Below are positions 1 to 8,363 of a stretch of 27,575 nt of DNA, one piece after another. Made by a program: the position numbers and the translations under genes. The notes under the pieces are model-generated. The model was given only the letters and a program-made list of their open reading frames with translations, was not told the origin of the DNA and did no database searches. This stretch comes from Alistipes sp. (GTDB taxonomy: Bacteria > Bacteroidota > Bacteroidia > Bacteroidales > Rikenellaceae): assembly GCA_019422485.1 (NCBI GenBank), contig JAHZDG010000014.1, positions 2,202 to 29,776 of the forward strand, written 5' to 3'. The number at the start of each line of letters is the position of its first letter. Positions within the stretch are counted from its first letter, which is position 1.

Positions 1-158
1 CGCTGCATCTTTTCCCAAATGGCATAGCCATAGGGCTTAATGACCATACATCCGCGTACCGCCGCACTTTCGGCTAACCCTGCCTTGATGACCAGATCGT
101 TATACCACTGGGAATAATTCTCTTCCCGGGAGGTCAACTCCTTCAATTCTTTTGCCAT
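1..158 (-). CDS. proS: Prolyl-tRNA synthetase, N-terminal 52 residues (partial)
   Basis: Charges tRNA-Pro with proline in the cytoplasm. Only the first 52 codons lie in the window; the gene runs off the left edge. The visible protein begins MAKELKELTSREENYSQW and continues through a VIKPYGYAIWEKMQ stretch. This matches the N-terminus of the short, archaeal/eukaryotic-like ProRS type found in Bacteroidota, recognised from memory of the family. The start is the ATG whose complement lies at 156-158; it is the first Met and gives the family's usual N-terminus. A TAACTTTG box upstream (212-219, minus strand) is a plausible -7 promoter element, giving a leader of about 50 nt. The gene is divergent from the lipoprotein gene at 441. 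Catalytic motifs lie outside the window. Confidence 0.93.
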   Translation of the reverse strand, partial: MAKELKELTSREENYSQWYNDLVIKAGLAESAAVRGCMVIKPYGYAIWEKMQ

Positions 159-211
159 GAAGATTATTTGCTAAATAGTAACTTCTTAATATACGCCTTG
201 AAAAGCTCTTG

Positions 212-219
212 CAAAGTTA
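212..219 (-). promoter_or_regulatory. -7 box of the proS promoter
   Basis: Read on the minus strand this is TAACTTTG, a full match to the Bacteroidota TAnnTTTG -7 element, about 54 nt upstream of the proS ATG. No good TTTG is seen at the -33 position, only an AT-rich tract, so the call rests on the -7 box and its location. The divergent 159-440 interval is AT-rich, holds no convincing gene, and also has a plus-strand TATCTTTG at 250-257. Confidence 0.5.
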
Positions 220-249
220 ATTTATTTTTCATAAATTTAAATAAAAGAG

Positions 250-257
250 TATCTTTG
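250..257 (+). promoter_or_regulatory. Possible -7 box for the lipoprotein/OMP transcript
   Basis: TATCTTTG matches the Bacteroidota TAnnTTTG consensus on the plus strand. The region 20 nt upstream is T-rich (TTTT rather than TTTG). If used, the transcript would have a leader of about 180 nt before the ATG at 441. A weaker candidate, TATTTTCG at 399-406, lies closer to the gene. Confidence 0.35.
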
Positions 258-440
258 GCTAGTGAAATACTCACCCTCGCCTTTTTCACCTCAAACAAGC
301 AGGCTCCATGCAACGTTTGAGGAGCATAACGAATCTTCATCATAAAGCCAAAGAAAATTTCCACGATTTCTCCTAAAAAACAGATAACTTTTCGGCCCTA
401 TTTTCGTTATATATATAAAGGATGCATAAACTACCTTACC

Positions 441-1646
441 ATGAAAGATAAGCAATTCATCGGCATGTTTCTGGGTCTGACCGTAGCCGCTATCGCTATG
501 GGGGGATGCAGCACACCCATGTTCTCCGCTTCATCTGCCCCAACCGATGACCTCTACGCTACCCATAACACCATCGAAATCAGAAACGCCGAACTCGACC
601 GGCGCGAACAGCAGTTGGCCGCACGCGAAGCCGAACTGAAACGACAGGAAGAAGTGGGTCGCGTGGTCTATCAGGCTCACAACGAATCGGAAAACCCCTA
701 TGAAGATATCCTGTCCGACAATTACAGAGAATCTTACGAGCACCGCCTCAAAGGAATGAGTTCGGGCAGCTATAAACTCTCCAGCAGTTATAGCAACGTC
801 CTCACCAGCGGAAAAATCCACTATCTGTCCGCTTACGACCCCGCCTTCTATAATGTCATGGTGATGGGCGACGAAGTATGGGTGGAACCCAAATACATCT
901 CTTCAATGTTCGGAGATTGGGGCAGCACCTCAGCCCTGAATGTAAATATCAACCTGAATTATGGTTGGAGCGGTTATTACCCCTGGAGATACTTCTGGGC
1001 GTATCCCTATACCAACTATTATTATAGCTGGTATAACTTGCATTGGCCCTATTGGGGATGGGAACCCTATTGGGGATGGGGTGGAGCCTGGGGTCCTGGT
1101 TGGGGCGGTCCCGTTTGGGGTCCTGGTTGGGGCGGTCCCGCTTGGGGACATCACCCCCACCGTCCGGGAAATATTACCTACGGAAGACCCGGAGGCAGCA
1201 ACTATCGTCCAATCGGCGGCAGCAATTACAGACCAGGGAGCAGTTCCAGTGCCGGGTCATCATCCTATCCGGGGAGCGGATATCGCCGTGGAAACTCCTC
1301 GAGTTCTAGCCCTTCATATAGCCGTCCCGGATCCTCCGGCAGCGCAGGAATCGCCAGCAGCACCGGATCTTCGTACCGTCGAGGCGCATCCTCGTCCAAC
1401 TCCTCGAGATACAACAGCAGTTCCGAATTTAACAGTTACTCCAGCGGATATCGCCGCAGCAGCGGAACTACTTATATCAGTCCCAGTTCGACCTCTTCGT
1501 ACAGAAGCACGGGCAGCTATTCGGGCGGCGGATTCTCCGGCGGTGGTGGATTCTCCGGCGGTGGTGGATTCTCCGGCGGTGGCGGTGGCGGCGGCAGCAC
1601 CTCCAGCGGTTCGTCGGGAGGTGGCGGTGGCGGTTATCGCCGATAA
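441..1646 (+). CDS. Repeat-rich lipoprotein with Trp/Tyr- and Gly/Ser-rich regions
   Basis: The function is not recognised. The N-terminus is a lipoprotein signal: a short basic start, a hydrophobic run (about residues 7-20), then MGGC with the probable lipidated Cys23, so the mature protein should be membrane anchored. Residues 46-72 are a charged heptad-like segment (RREQQLAAREAELKRQEE) likely to form a coiled coil. A globular part up to about residue 160 includes a VWVEPKY stretch. It is followed by a segment very rich in Trp, Tyr and Gly (about 170-245) with WGPGWGGP repeats, then a long Ser/Gly/Arg tail with YRR motifs and GFSGGG repeats. The ATG at 441 is the only start that supplies the signal peptide. 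The OMP gene lies 60 nt downstream and may be co-transcribed. Low-complexity proteins of this kind occur in Bacteroidota cell envelopes; a surface or structural role is inference. Confidence 0.85.
   Translation: MKDKQFIGMFLGLTVAAIAMGGCSTPMFSASSAPTDDLYATHNTIEIRNAELDRREQQLAAREAELKRQEEVGRVVYQAHNESENPYEDILSDNYRESYEHRLKGMSSGSYKLSSSYSNVLTSGKIHYLSAYDPAFYNVMVMGDEVWVEPKYISSMFGDWGSTSALNVNINLNYGWSGYYPWRYFWAYPYTNYYYSWYNLHWPYWGWEPYWGWGGAWGPGWGGPVWGPGWGGPAWGHHPHRPGNITYGRPGGSNYRPIGGSNYRPGSSSSAGSSSYPGSGYRRGNSSSSSPSYSRPGSSGSAGIASSTGSSYRRGASSSNSSRYNSSSEFNSYSSGYRRSSGTTYISPSSTSSYRSTGSYSGGGFSGGGGFSGGGGFSGGGGGGGSTSSGSSGGGGGGYRR
1089..1140 (+). repeat. Two 27-bp-period repeats encoding WGPGWGGP
   Basis: A 25-base unit beginning TGGGGTCCTGGTTGGGG occurs at 1089-1113 and again at 1116-1140, a 27-bp period in frame with the lipoprotein gene. 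Each copy encodes WGPGWGGP plus one residue. Confidence 0.85.
1530..1583 (+). repeat. Three tandem 18-bp repeats encoding GFSGGG
   Basis: GGATTCTCCGGCGGTGGT is repeated at 1530-1547, 1548-1565 and 1566-1583; the last copy ends GGC. The repeats are in frame and extend into a longer Gly run, so copy number could vary by replication slippage without a frameshift. Confidence 0.9.
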
Positions 1647-1706
1647 AAAACCTACCGGCAATATAGTCCTAACCTATAACTGTTCTTTCTACAACGCATC
1701 GATTCT

Positions 1707-3341
1707 ATGAAAAAAAGTAAAATAGCCCTCTCCGTCCTGGCCTCCATCGGCATACTGAGCCTCCAGGCTCAAACCCCTACGGCCAGCGACATGCTGATGC
1801 TTTCGCAACAAAATTATTCATTCGCCACAGCGCGTAGCGCTTCTATGGGGGGTGCGTTCACCTCGTTGGGGGCCGATCTCGCCTCGATGTCCATCAACCC
1901 GGCCGGTTTGGGGATGTATCGGAGTTCGGAATTCGGATTCTCCCCGATGATCTCCTCTTCGAACATGAAAACCCAGTTCGGAGGGATCAACAACTCCTCC
2001 TCCAAAACCCAATTCGCTGTCGGCAACCTGGCTGCCGCCCTGAATCTCTACCAAGGCAGCGGTACATTAACCAGTTTTACGTTAGGTGTCGGGTATAACC
2101 GTCTGGCGGATTTCAATACTTCATCGTTCACTTACCAAAACGGCATCAACAACTCCTATGCGGAAATTTTCGCCGAACAACTCTATGGGGTCAATGTAAA
2201 TGACTTTGGATATAACACCAATGATCCCAATGGGCCCTATCAGATCTTCAATAGATTATCGCTGTTCCAATGGGGAGGCGCCCTCGCTTACCAAGCAGGG
2301 ATTCTGGATCCACTTGGAACGGATGCCTATTCTCCCTGGGGCCCCGACGCTGAAAATCCCGATCGGACCGGTCCCCTGGGCGTGAATGCCACTATGAATC
2401 CGTCGCAGTGGATACGAACCAAAGGGAGTATCGGCGAATATGTCTTCTCCGGAGGTTTCAATTTCAACAACAAACTGTATGTCGGATTTTCTATCGGGCT
2501 TCAAGACATCTATTACAGAGGAGAAACCAACTACCTGGAATCATACAATAACAACGACCGTCGTCTCAATGGAATGAACTATATTCAGGCACAACGTTTC
2601 GACGGAACCGGCGTGAATTTCAAATTCGGGATGATCGCCCGGCCGATCGAAAACCTGAGAATCGGGGTCGCTGTCCATACACCTACATTCATCCACATGG
2701 AGGAACAATACCAAGCCTTCATGAGCGCAGATTATAAAGGCGACGGTTGGGGTAAACTGATCGACTCGAATCTGGCCTCCAACACTTACGACATGAATGG
2801 CCCGACCCATCTGTTGGGAGGGATTTCATACACCCTGCCGGGCATCGGGCTCCTCTCGTTCGACTACGAACGTACCTGGTACAACGGCATGAGACTCAAA
2901 AACACCGGATATGCCATGGTGGAAAATGATCTCAAATACGATGCGACCACCTTCTTCCAGGCTTCGAACAGTTATCGTGCCGGGTTGGAACTGACCCCGA
3001 CCAATAAACTGTTTGTCCGCGCCGGTTACGCCTATTACGGCAACAGTCTCAAACAAAAAGACTATCAATTCTATGCAAACAACAACGTACGCAGCGATCT
3101 GATTTACGTTCTCCCCAAACACGCCGATATCGACTCTTACTACAACATCTCGGCTGGGCTCGGATATCGGTTCGGATGTTTCTATACGGACCTCGCTTAC
3201 GTATATACCAAGTATAATTACGCTTCCAGCCCGATGTTCTACTTCATGGATAAACCCGCCGATTTCGTGATCGACTCCGGGGATGTCAATTACGAGCAGA
3301 CCCGTCATACCGTTATCCTTTCGCTGGGCGTAAAATTTTAA
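1707..3341 (+). CDS. Outer-membrane beta-barrel protein, OmpP1/FadL-like
   Basis: A 544-residue protein with a classic signal peptide (MKKSKIALSVLASIGILSLQ, cleavage near residue 21), expected in the outer membrane. Residues 42-69 (ARSASMGGAF, then LASMSINPAGLG) match the N-terminal signature of the Bacteroidota branch of the OmpP1/FadL/TodX family, in which the N-terminus plugs the barrel. The rest has alternating polar and aromatic residues typical of beta strands, and the protein ends HTVILSLGVKF, with a terminal Phe as expected for a barrel assembly signal. FadL-type proteins import hydrophobic compounds, but the substrate cannot be told here and many Bacteroidota members are uncharacterised. 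The gene lies 60 nt after the lipoprotein gene and is followed by a strong terminator, so the two may form an operon. Confidence 0.85.
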   Translation: MKKSKIALSVLASIGILSLQAQTPTASDMLMLSQQNYSFATARSASMGGAFTSLGADLASMSINPAGLGMYRSSEFGFSPMISSSNMKTQFGGINNSSSKTQFAVGNLAAALNLYQGSGTLTSFTLGVGYNRLADFNTSSFTYQNGINNSYAEIFAEQLYGVNVNDFGYNTNDPNGPYQIFNRLSLFQWGGALAYQAGILDPLGTDAYSPWGPDAENPDRTGPLGVNATMNPSQWIRTKGSIGEYVFSGGFNFNNKLYVGFSIGLQDIYYRGETNYLESYNNNDRRLNGMNYIQAQRFDGTGVNFKFGMIARPIENLRIGVAVHTPTFIHMEEQYQAFMSADYKGDGWGKLIDSNLASNTYDMNGPTHLLGGISYTLPGIGLLSFDYERTWYNGMRLKNTGYAMVENDLKYDATTFFQASNSYRAGLELTPTNKLFVRAGYAYYGNSLKQKDYQFYANNNVRSDLIYVLPKHADIDSYYNISAGLGYRFGCFYTDLAYVYTKYNYASSPMFYFMDKPADFVIDSGDVNYEQTRHTVILSLGVKF

Positions 3342-3376
3342 TCGATCGTTTTCCCGAGGAAAAACATCCTTACAGA

Positions 3377-3409
3377 AAAAGAGAGATTCCGATTAGGAAT
3401 CTCTCTTTT
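3377..3409. terminator. Bidirectional terminator between OMP gene and response regulator
   Basis: A 14-bp perfect stem (AAAAGAGAGATTCC at 3377-3390 with its complement at 3396-3409) encloses a 5-base loop, with A's before and T's after. It lies between convergent genes and can serve both strands. Confidence 0.9.
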
Positions 3410-3465
3410 ATATTATATAAGGTATATCAGGCTCTCCTACCCTTACAACAAACCGATCTGTCTGG

Positions 3466-4125
3466 CTAAATCTCTACCAAATTATTTTTGATTGCATAGA
3501 CGACCAGGTTGGCCGTATTTTTACAGCCGGTCTTCGCCAAAATGTTGGAGCGATGCTTATCCACCGTTCGTTTCGATATAAATAATGCATCAGCAATCTC
3601 GCTGTTGGACTCTCCCCGGCAAATATGCAACAGAATTTCCGACTCGCGCTGCGATAGCTCCTCACTATTCTCATCCGTCACCCCAGTCGGCGTAGACTTG
3701 AGGTTGCTGACCAACGTAAACAATAGCTCCTGCGAAAAATAACTTCCCCCATCTACCACTGTTTCAATCGCCGTCACCACCTCCTTGATCTCAGAATTCT
3801 TCAAAATAAATCCTTTGACCCCGAGCGACACCATCTTGAAATAGTAATCCTCATCTCCATACATGGATAAGGTGATGATCTTCATGTCCGGATAACGTTT
3901 CAAAACCTCTTCGGCCGTCTGAATGCCATTCATCCGCGGCATTTCTATATCCAGCAGAATCACATCGGGCTGAAGCGTCGGCAACAATTCCAACAATTCT
4001 ACCCCATTGGATGCCTCTCCGGCTACCGTAAAGCCGTCAATCCCATCCAACAACATCCGCAGACCATTGCGAAAAAGCGTATGGTCATCCACCACAATAA
4101 TCTGATACTTCCGCTCTTGTTCCAT
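3466..4125 (-). CDS. NarL/FixJ-type response regulator
   Basis: A 219-residue two-component response regulator that acts as a DNA-binding transcription factor. The receiver domain (about 7-125) has the acidic pair D13/D14, phospho-acceptor D59 in DVILLDIEMPRMNG, the T85/S87 switch region and K109 in GFILKNS. The C-terminal LuxR-type helix-turn-helix (about 155-215) has LSQRESEILLHICRG followed by SNSEIADALFISKRTVDKH. Its start lies 9 nt after the stop of the upstream histidine kinase, its evident partner, so the pair is co-transcribed kinase first. The target genes are not shown by context: the neighbouring GH127 and OMP genes are possible but unproven. Confidence 0.95.
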   Translation of the reverse strand: MEQERKYQIIVVDDHTLFRNGLRMLLDGIDGFTVAGEASNGVELLELLPTLQPDVILLDIEMPRMNGIQTAEEVLKRYPDMKIITLSMYGDEDYYFKMVSLGVKGFILKNSEIKEVVTAIETVVDGGSYFSQELLFTLVSNLKSTPTGVTDENSEELSQRESEILLHICRGESNSEIADALFISKRTVDKHRSNILAKTGCKNTANLVVYAIKNNLVEI

Positions 4126-4134
4126 ACCTTTTGT

Positions 4135-5070
4135 TTAAACCGGGACATTCACCCGAGCTTCCATCCCTTGTCCGGGACGACTCGTAATTGACAAACCGCC
4201 CTTCAACGAACTGATGCGAGACGATATGTTCGAAAATCCCATTCCCTGATCGGAAACCTTGTCAACATCAAAACCGCACCCATTGTCACGGTAATGAACC
4301 CGCAACAGTCCGTCACTATAATTCAATTCGATTTCAATACGGGATGCGCCCGAATGCTTGAGACTGTTGTTGATAAACTCGCACAGCACCCGATAGAGAA
4401 TAACCTCTACATCCATATCGAAACGCTCGCTCTTGAGGTTCGTCCGAAAGACAATCTGCATGTCGCTGCGAGGCAATTTATTGATAAAATTGGAAACCGC
4501 CCGCGCCAACCCAAAGTCATTCAGCACATGAGGACTCAGATTGACCGAAATTTCCCGCAAACTCCGGATCGCTTCGTCAATCACGTAACGCGCATTGCGA
4601 ATGATCTCCTGATTCTTGGCGCTCATTTCACCCTCTGCCAAAGCCGAAACCGACAATTTGGCCGACGACAACAACGGGCCCAATCCGTCATGCAGATCTT
4701 TCGAAAAACGTTGACGCTCCTTCTCCTCCGTCCGCAACACCGTATTGAGAATCCGCCGTTCGGAAATACGTCGCTGGCGCTCCACGCTATAAATATACTT
4801 AAAGATCCGCTTCACCAACAACATCCCCACCGCAAAACACAGCGAGGTGACAACGCCCATCCAGACGAAAAACTCCGCCGGCAAACGCCATTCCCAAAAC
4901 GACGTCTGCTGGATGTACTCTCCAAAACGCATGAAGGCCATGCAGCTCAGGGCTATCGTGAACAAAATCCACGAGAGATTATATTTGGTCTGACGCGTCA
5001 GGCCAATTGCTACCGATGCCGCACTCAACTGCAGAACAATCGAAATGATCAAAAGAATCTGAAGGACCAT
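4135..5070 (-). CDS. Membrane histidine kinase, HisKA_3 (NarX/DesK-like) type
   Basis: A 311-residue sensor kinase. Three hydrophobic segments (about 2-22, 32-48 and 66-86) place the N-terminus in the inner membrane, with almost no extracytoplasmic sensor domain. A basic linker leads to the dimerisation/phospho-acceptor motif EEKERQRFSKDLHDGLG with H127. The ATPase domain shows the N-box (CEFINNSLKH, N234/N235), the D/G1 box (RDNGCGFD, D262-G264) and a G2 segment (GMGFSNISSRI). The family phosphorylates its own histidine and passes phosphate to NarL-type regulators, here the gene 9 nt downstream. With no periplasmic domain, the signal is probably sensed within the membrane, as in DesK-like kinases (inference). 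A TAACTTTG box at 5108-5115 may be its promoter. Confidence 0.93.
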   Translation of the reverse strand: MVLQILLIISIVLQLSAASVAIGLTRQTKYNLSWILFTIALSCMAFMRFGEYIQQTSFWEWRLPAEFFVWMGVVTSLCFAVGMLLVKRIFKYIYSVERQRRISERRILNTVLRTEEKERQRFSKDLHDGLGPLLSSAKLSVSALAEGEMSAKNQEIIRNARYVIDEAIRSLREISVNLSPHVLNDFGLARAVSNFINKLPRSDMQIVFRTNLKSERFDMDVEVILYRVLCEFINNSLKHSGASRIEIELNYSDGLLRVHYRDNGCGFDVDKVSDQGMGFSNISSRISSLKGGLSITSRPGQGMEARVNVPV

Positions 5071-5107
5071 AAAAAGTTAGTGAATCGTCTAAAAAGATTC
5101 CACCTCA

Positions 5108-5115
5108 CAAAGTTA
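5108..5115 (-). promoter_or_regulatory. Possible -7 box for the kinase/regulator operon
   Basis: On the minus strand this reads TAACTTTG, matching TAnnTTTG, 38 nt upstream of the kinase ATG. No clear TTTG lies about 20 nt further upstream, where the GH127 stop codon region sits, so the promoter would be of the -7-dominated kind. Confidence 0.45.
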
Positions 5116-5145
5116 CGAAGAATTTCGGAGCTATCCGCCTCTCCT

Positions 5146-7602
5146 CTACTGAACCCAGTCGAATCGAACCTCGGCCATACCTACGCTCTTCCCGGCCTGA
5201 GGCTGCATCTTTACCCGCAGTCCCTCGCAGGACAAAGCGCCACCGGCCGAATGGACCAGATTATATTGATCCACCTGAGTTCCATAACGATCGGTCATAT
5301 ATAGACGGAACGGTAACCATTCCCCGCCTTTCAAATATTCCAACTCCCAGGAGGAGGGAACCGCAGTCGTCGTCCGGGCATCATCGATCCAATAAACCGA
5401 AAAACCGTCCAGCGATCGGGGACCGGTAAAAACAAATTCCGCCACCTGTGTCTCATCCTCACAACCCCGGCTGGTCCAATACGGCATCCCCATATGATGA
5501 GAGCGAGCCGGAGCCATTCCATCCAAAATCGCCTCCTGCTCCTCCCTTCCGTTATTGCAGGTAAAATTCACTTCACGCAACCACACCTTATTCTTCAGGG
5601 TCAACGGCAACGACTCCCGCGCCAAAGCCTCTGTACGCGGCATCCACACGACCATGGACGTTTCTCCCCGATTATTCCAGGCAAAATAGGGAATCAACCG
5701 CAAAGGCTTCCGGACTGTCGTATCGAGCACAGAGGCTTCGGTTGTCAAGGCCACCATACCTTTCATTGGGCCCTCCGTAATCGATTCGCAGCGGATCGAA
5801 TCCATCCCCGACAAATAATATCGCTGAACCAATCCATTATCAACTCCCTCCGCACAATAAACCAACGGTCCACGAACCACCGCCCAACGATCAATATCTG
5901 CCTCCACTTCCGGACGAGCCTGTACGTAACGAGGAGTCATCGGCAAGGTCAATTCGACCCGATCGCCCGCTTTCCAACGACGATCAATCACCGCAAAGCC
6001 ATTTTCCAATGGCACCTCAACCGGTTTGCCATTTACACGGACCTGCCAACGTTCACCCGGAGCCACATCGGCATAAGTATACAAGGCTCCAGGAAGAAAT
6101 TCGTCACTGCGAGCCCATGTAGGAATCCGTAACCGTAATGAAAAACGCATCGTCTTATCCGGAGTCAGGACAAATTCCGCCTCACCGGAAAACGGATAAT
6201 CCGACTGTTGCTCCACCTGTACCCGACCTTCCGCCAGCGGAATTTCCGTCGAACTGCCGGCATACAACGTACAATAAATATCCCGATCCGTATGCGAATA
6301 GAGATACCCGGCCGCCTTCATGATCAGTCGAGAGATGTTCGGCGGACAACAGGCACATCCGAACCACTCGGCTCGGCCTTTCAGTCCATGATTGAACGGC
6401 GTAGCTCCATCCACCTCCAGCGGATTAACATAGAAAAACCGATCCCCCGCCAGATTGATCCCCGCCAATGCGCCATTGAACAACGCACATTCGAGAACAT
6501 CGTAGTAACGCCCATCCCGACGGTTGCGGAACATCCGATCGTTAAAAAAAACATTCGCCACCGACGCACAGGTCTCGTTATAAGCCTCCTTATTGGGCAA
6601 AACATACTCCGGACCAAACCCTTCGAAACTCCGCATCGCCCCCAATCCTCCGGTAATGGCCATGCGCGTCGAAACCATATTCTGCCAGATCGACTCCAAA
6701 GCCTCTCCGTATTCATCCGTCCCGTAAATGGCATCCACATCGGCCATTCCCGTATACATATAACAAGCCCGAACGGCATGACCGGCCGGTTCGCGCTGTT
6801 CCCGTAAAGGCATATGCTGCTGAGCCTGGATCAGCCCATAATCGGGATCCTCTGCCAGGGCGACTCCCCGTAAATCGAGAAACCGACGCGCCATCTGCAA
6901 ATAAAGCGAATCAGCAGTCACTTCAAACAACTGGCACAGGGCCAGTTCGATTTCCTGATGACCCGGAGGCAAATTAATCGGCTTTCCATCGTTATAGGCC
7001 GGATCCCCTTCAAAAAATACCCAATGAACATGACGTGCATTTTTCTCCGCGATCTGCAACAGTTTATCTTTCCCCGTTGCCCGATAATAAGCTACCGCCG
7101 CCTCATACAGATGCCCCATATTATACAACTCATGACTGGCACCCAAATGAGAATAGGGCCGCTCACCCATCTGTGAAACCTGAGGCACCTTACAGATATG
7201 ACACTCATACAAATAACCATCCGGTTGCTGTGCTGCCGCAATGAGATCAACCAAAGAATCCAAACGGGCCTCCAGAAGCGGATCAGGAGCTACTCGCAAC
7301 GCATAAGCCGCACTCTCCATCGATTTAAACAGATCGGAAGACAAAAAAGGAGGAGGAACCGGCATCGCATCGGGTATGCCCGCCAAAAAATGAGCCGTCC
7401 GCCGCAGGTTTTCCACCGAAGAGGTCATATGTGAAAAAAGAACCGGAATCGTTACCTGTTGCTGCCGCTGCTGCCAAGGCGCCCAAAAATGATCATGCAA
7501 TCGCACCTTCTCAAAAGTGACGGGAGTCAACGTCTCGGCAAACATCGTCGATGTTCCCCAAAATGCAAAAAGCGTCAACCATAAACATTTTGTAACTTTC
7601 AT
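5146..7602 (-). CDS. Secreted GH127 glycosidase (beta-L-arabinofuranosidase family, DUF1680)
   Basis: An 818-residue protein with a signal peptide (about 1-22), expected in the periplasm or outside the cell. It matches the GH127/DUF1680 fold, an (alpha/alpha)6 barrel followed by beta domains. The zinc and nucleophile residues known from the Bifidobacterium enzyme HypBA1 (Glu338, Cys340, Cys417, Cys418) have clear equivalents in YNETCAS (E343, C345) and FGCACCPPN (C418, C419). The helical domain also has ASHELYNMGHLYEAA and the GGLGAMRSFEGFGPEY segment carrying the candidate acid residue. The last 130 or so residues (from about 690) resemble a carbohydrate-binding/discoidin-like domain. The family releases L-arabinofuranose from plant-derived glycans; exact linkage specificity is not shown. 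No SusC/SusD or other PUL genes are adjacent, so it is an isolated glycosidase here. Confidence 0.92.
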   Translation of the reverse strand: MKVTKCLWLTLFAFWGTSTMFAETLTPVTFEKVRLHDHFWAPWQQRQQQVTIPVLFSHMTSSVENLRRTAHFLAGIPDAMPVPPPFLSSDLFKSMESAAYALRVAPDPLLEARLDSLVDLIAAAQQPDGYLYECHICKVPQVSQMGERPYSHLGASHELYNMGHLYEAAVAYYRATGKDKLLQIAEKNARHVHWVFFEGDPAYNDGKPINLPPGHQEIELALCQLFEVTADSLYLQMARRFLDLRGVALAEDPDYGLIQAQQHMPLREQREPAGHAVRACYMYTGMADVDAIYGTDEYGEALESIWQNMVSTRMAITGGLGAMRSFEGFGPEYVLPNKEAYNETCASVANVFFNDRMFRNRRDGRYYDVLECALFNGALAGINLAGDRFFYVNPLEVDGATPFNHGLKGRAEWFGCACCPPNISRLIMKAAGYLYSHTDRDIYCTLYAGSSTEIPLAEGRVQVEQQSDYPFSGEAEFVLTPDKTMRFSLRLRIPTWARSDEFLPGALYTYADVAPGERWQVRVNGKPVEVPLENGFAVIDRRWKAGDRVELTLPMTPRYVQARPEVEADIDRWAVVRGPLVYCAEGVDNGLVQRYYLSGMDSIRCESITEGPMKGMVALTTEASVLDTTVRKPLRLIPYFAWNNRGETSMVVWMPRTEALARESLPLTLKNKVWLREVNFTCNNGREEQEAILDGMAPARSHHMGMPYWTSRGCEDETQVAEFVFTGPRSLDGFSVYWIDDARTTTAVPSSWELEYLKGGEWLPFRLYMTDRYGTQVDQYNLVHSAGGALSCEGLRVKMQPQAGKSVGMAEVRFDWVQ

Positions 7603-7679
7603 AAAAGCCGGATTAGGTTAGCAGTACTTCATTCGTGATTTCAGGAAACGACACAACATCCCTTGGCGTCTCCGCTAAA

Positions 7680-7687
7680 CAAAGATA
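7680..7687 (-). promoter_or_regulatory. -7 box of the GH127 gene
   Basis: TATCTTTG on the minus strand fits TAnnTTTG and gives a leader of about 70 nt before the ATG at 7602. No clear TTTG is seen at -33. Confidence 0.5.
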
Positions 7688-7733
7688 ACAAATTCCCTCT
7701 CTTTTCCTGAAGATTGCCAGTAACCCCAAAAAC

Positions 7734-7767
7734 AAGAGCAGCCCTCCAAATTCGGAGAGCTGCTCTT
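7734..7767 (-). terminator. Terminator of rplS
   Basis: AAGAGCAGC (734-742 of the 7000s) pairs with GCTGCTCTT (7759-7767). After one mismatch CTCC pairs with GGAG around a 6-base loop. Read on the minus strand the stem is followed by TGTTTTTGG, a T-rich tail about 20 nt after the rplS stop. Confidence 0.88.
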
Positions 7768-7786
7768 ATGGAAAATAAAGCGCCGA

Positions 7787-8149
7787 TTATTTGCCGGCAA
7801 CCACTTTCTTTTCTTTAATACGGGCTTTCTTACCAGTCAGACCACGCAGATAGTAAATGCGTGAACGACGTACAATACCCACTTTGTTAACTTCGATCTT
7901 GTCGATGTGAGGCGAGTACAACGGGAAAATACGTTCTACGCCAATCCCATCCGAAATCTTGCGAATGGTGAACATCTTGGTCACACCACGACCTTTGATC
8001 TGAATCACCGTACCACGGAAACTCTGGATACGCTCCTTGTTACCTTCCACGATCCGGTACGATACCGTAATCGTATCGCCACTCTTGAACGAAGGCACTT
8101 CCTTCGCAGGCCACATCGAAGCCTCAGCGATTTTAATTAAATTGTCCAT
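7787..8149 (-). CDS. rplS: 50S ribosomal protein L19
   Basis: L19 of the large ribosomal subunit, at the 30S/50S interface. The protein shows the family hallmarks FKSGDTITVSYRIVEGNKER, FRGTVIQIKGRG, FTIRKISDGIGVERIFPLYSP and a basic end with RSRIYYLRGLTGKKARIKEK. I place the start at the ATG complement 8147-8149, giving MDNLIKIAEAS and 120 residues, the usual L19 start. An upstream in-frame TTG at 8158 would add only three residues. The gene is monocistronic, with its own promoter (8228-8257) and terminator (7734-7767). Confidence 0.97.
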   Translation of the reverse strand: MDNLIKIAEASMWPAKEVPSFKSGDTITVSYRIVEGNKERIQSFRGTVIQIKGRGVTKMFTIRKISDGIGVERIFPLYSPHIDKIEVNKVGIVRRSRIYYLRGLTGKKARIKEKKVVAGK

Positions 8150-8227
8150 CTTTTTCAAATGTTAAGGTGAAGTGGGAATATTACGGGCTCCTGCGTCCTC
8201 ATAAGAGATTCCTGCACTTTGGGAGGG

Positions 8228-8257
8228 CAAAGTTAATGCTTTATCTCGAATAAACAA
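8228..8257 (-). promoter_or_regulatory. rplS promoter
   Basis: On the minus strand TTG (8255-8257) is followed after 19 nt by TAACTTTG (8228-8235), matching the Bacteroidota -33/-7 pattern. The predicted start near 8222 gives a leader of about 75 nt. Confidence 0.65.
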
Positions 8258-8331
8258 CACGTTTCGATAATAAATCATTAATTCTCACCTCTCAGCTCAC
8301 TTCAACCCGAAACTTTACAGGGAGTTTTTAC

Positions 8332-8339
8332 TACCTTTG
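8332..8339 (+). promoter_or_regulatory. -7 box of the surE promoter
   Basis: TACCTTTG fits TAnnTTTG, 24 nt upstream of the surE ATG, so the leader would be under 20 nt. The -33 region is weak. Confidence 0.5.
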
Positions 8340-8363
8340 CACATAAATTTGACCTCTATATTT

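Noticed and set aside
164..364. 66-codon minus-strand frame between proS and the lipoprotein gene
   Set aside because: It covers the likely proS promoter and leader, has no family resemblance and is AT-rich filler.
961..1710. 249-codon open frame overlapping the lipoprotein gene in another frame
   Set aside because: It is a by-product of the GC-rich repeats; it lacks a signal or known motif, whereas the 441-1646 frame has a clear lipoprotein signal.
4294..5304. 336-codon frame antisense to the histidine kinase
   Set aside because: It is a shadow; the minus strand has full kinase motifs.
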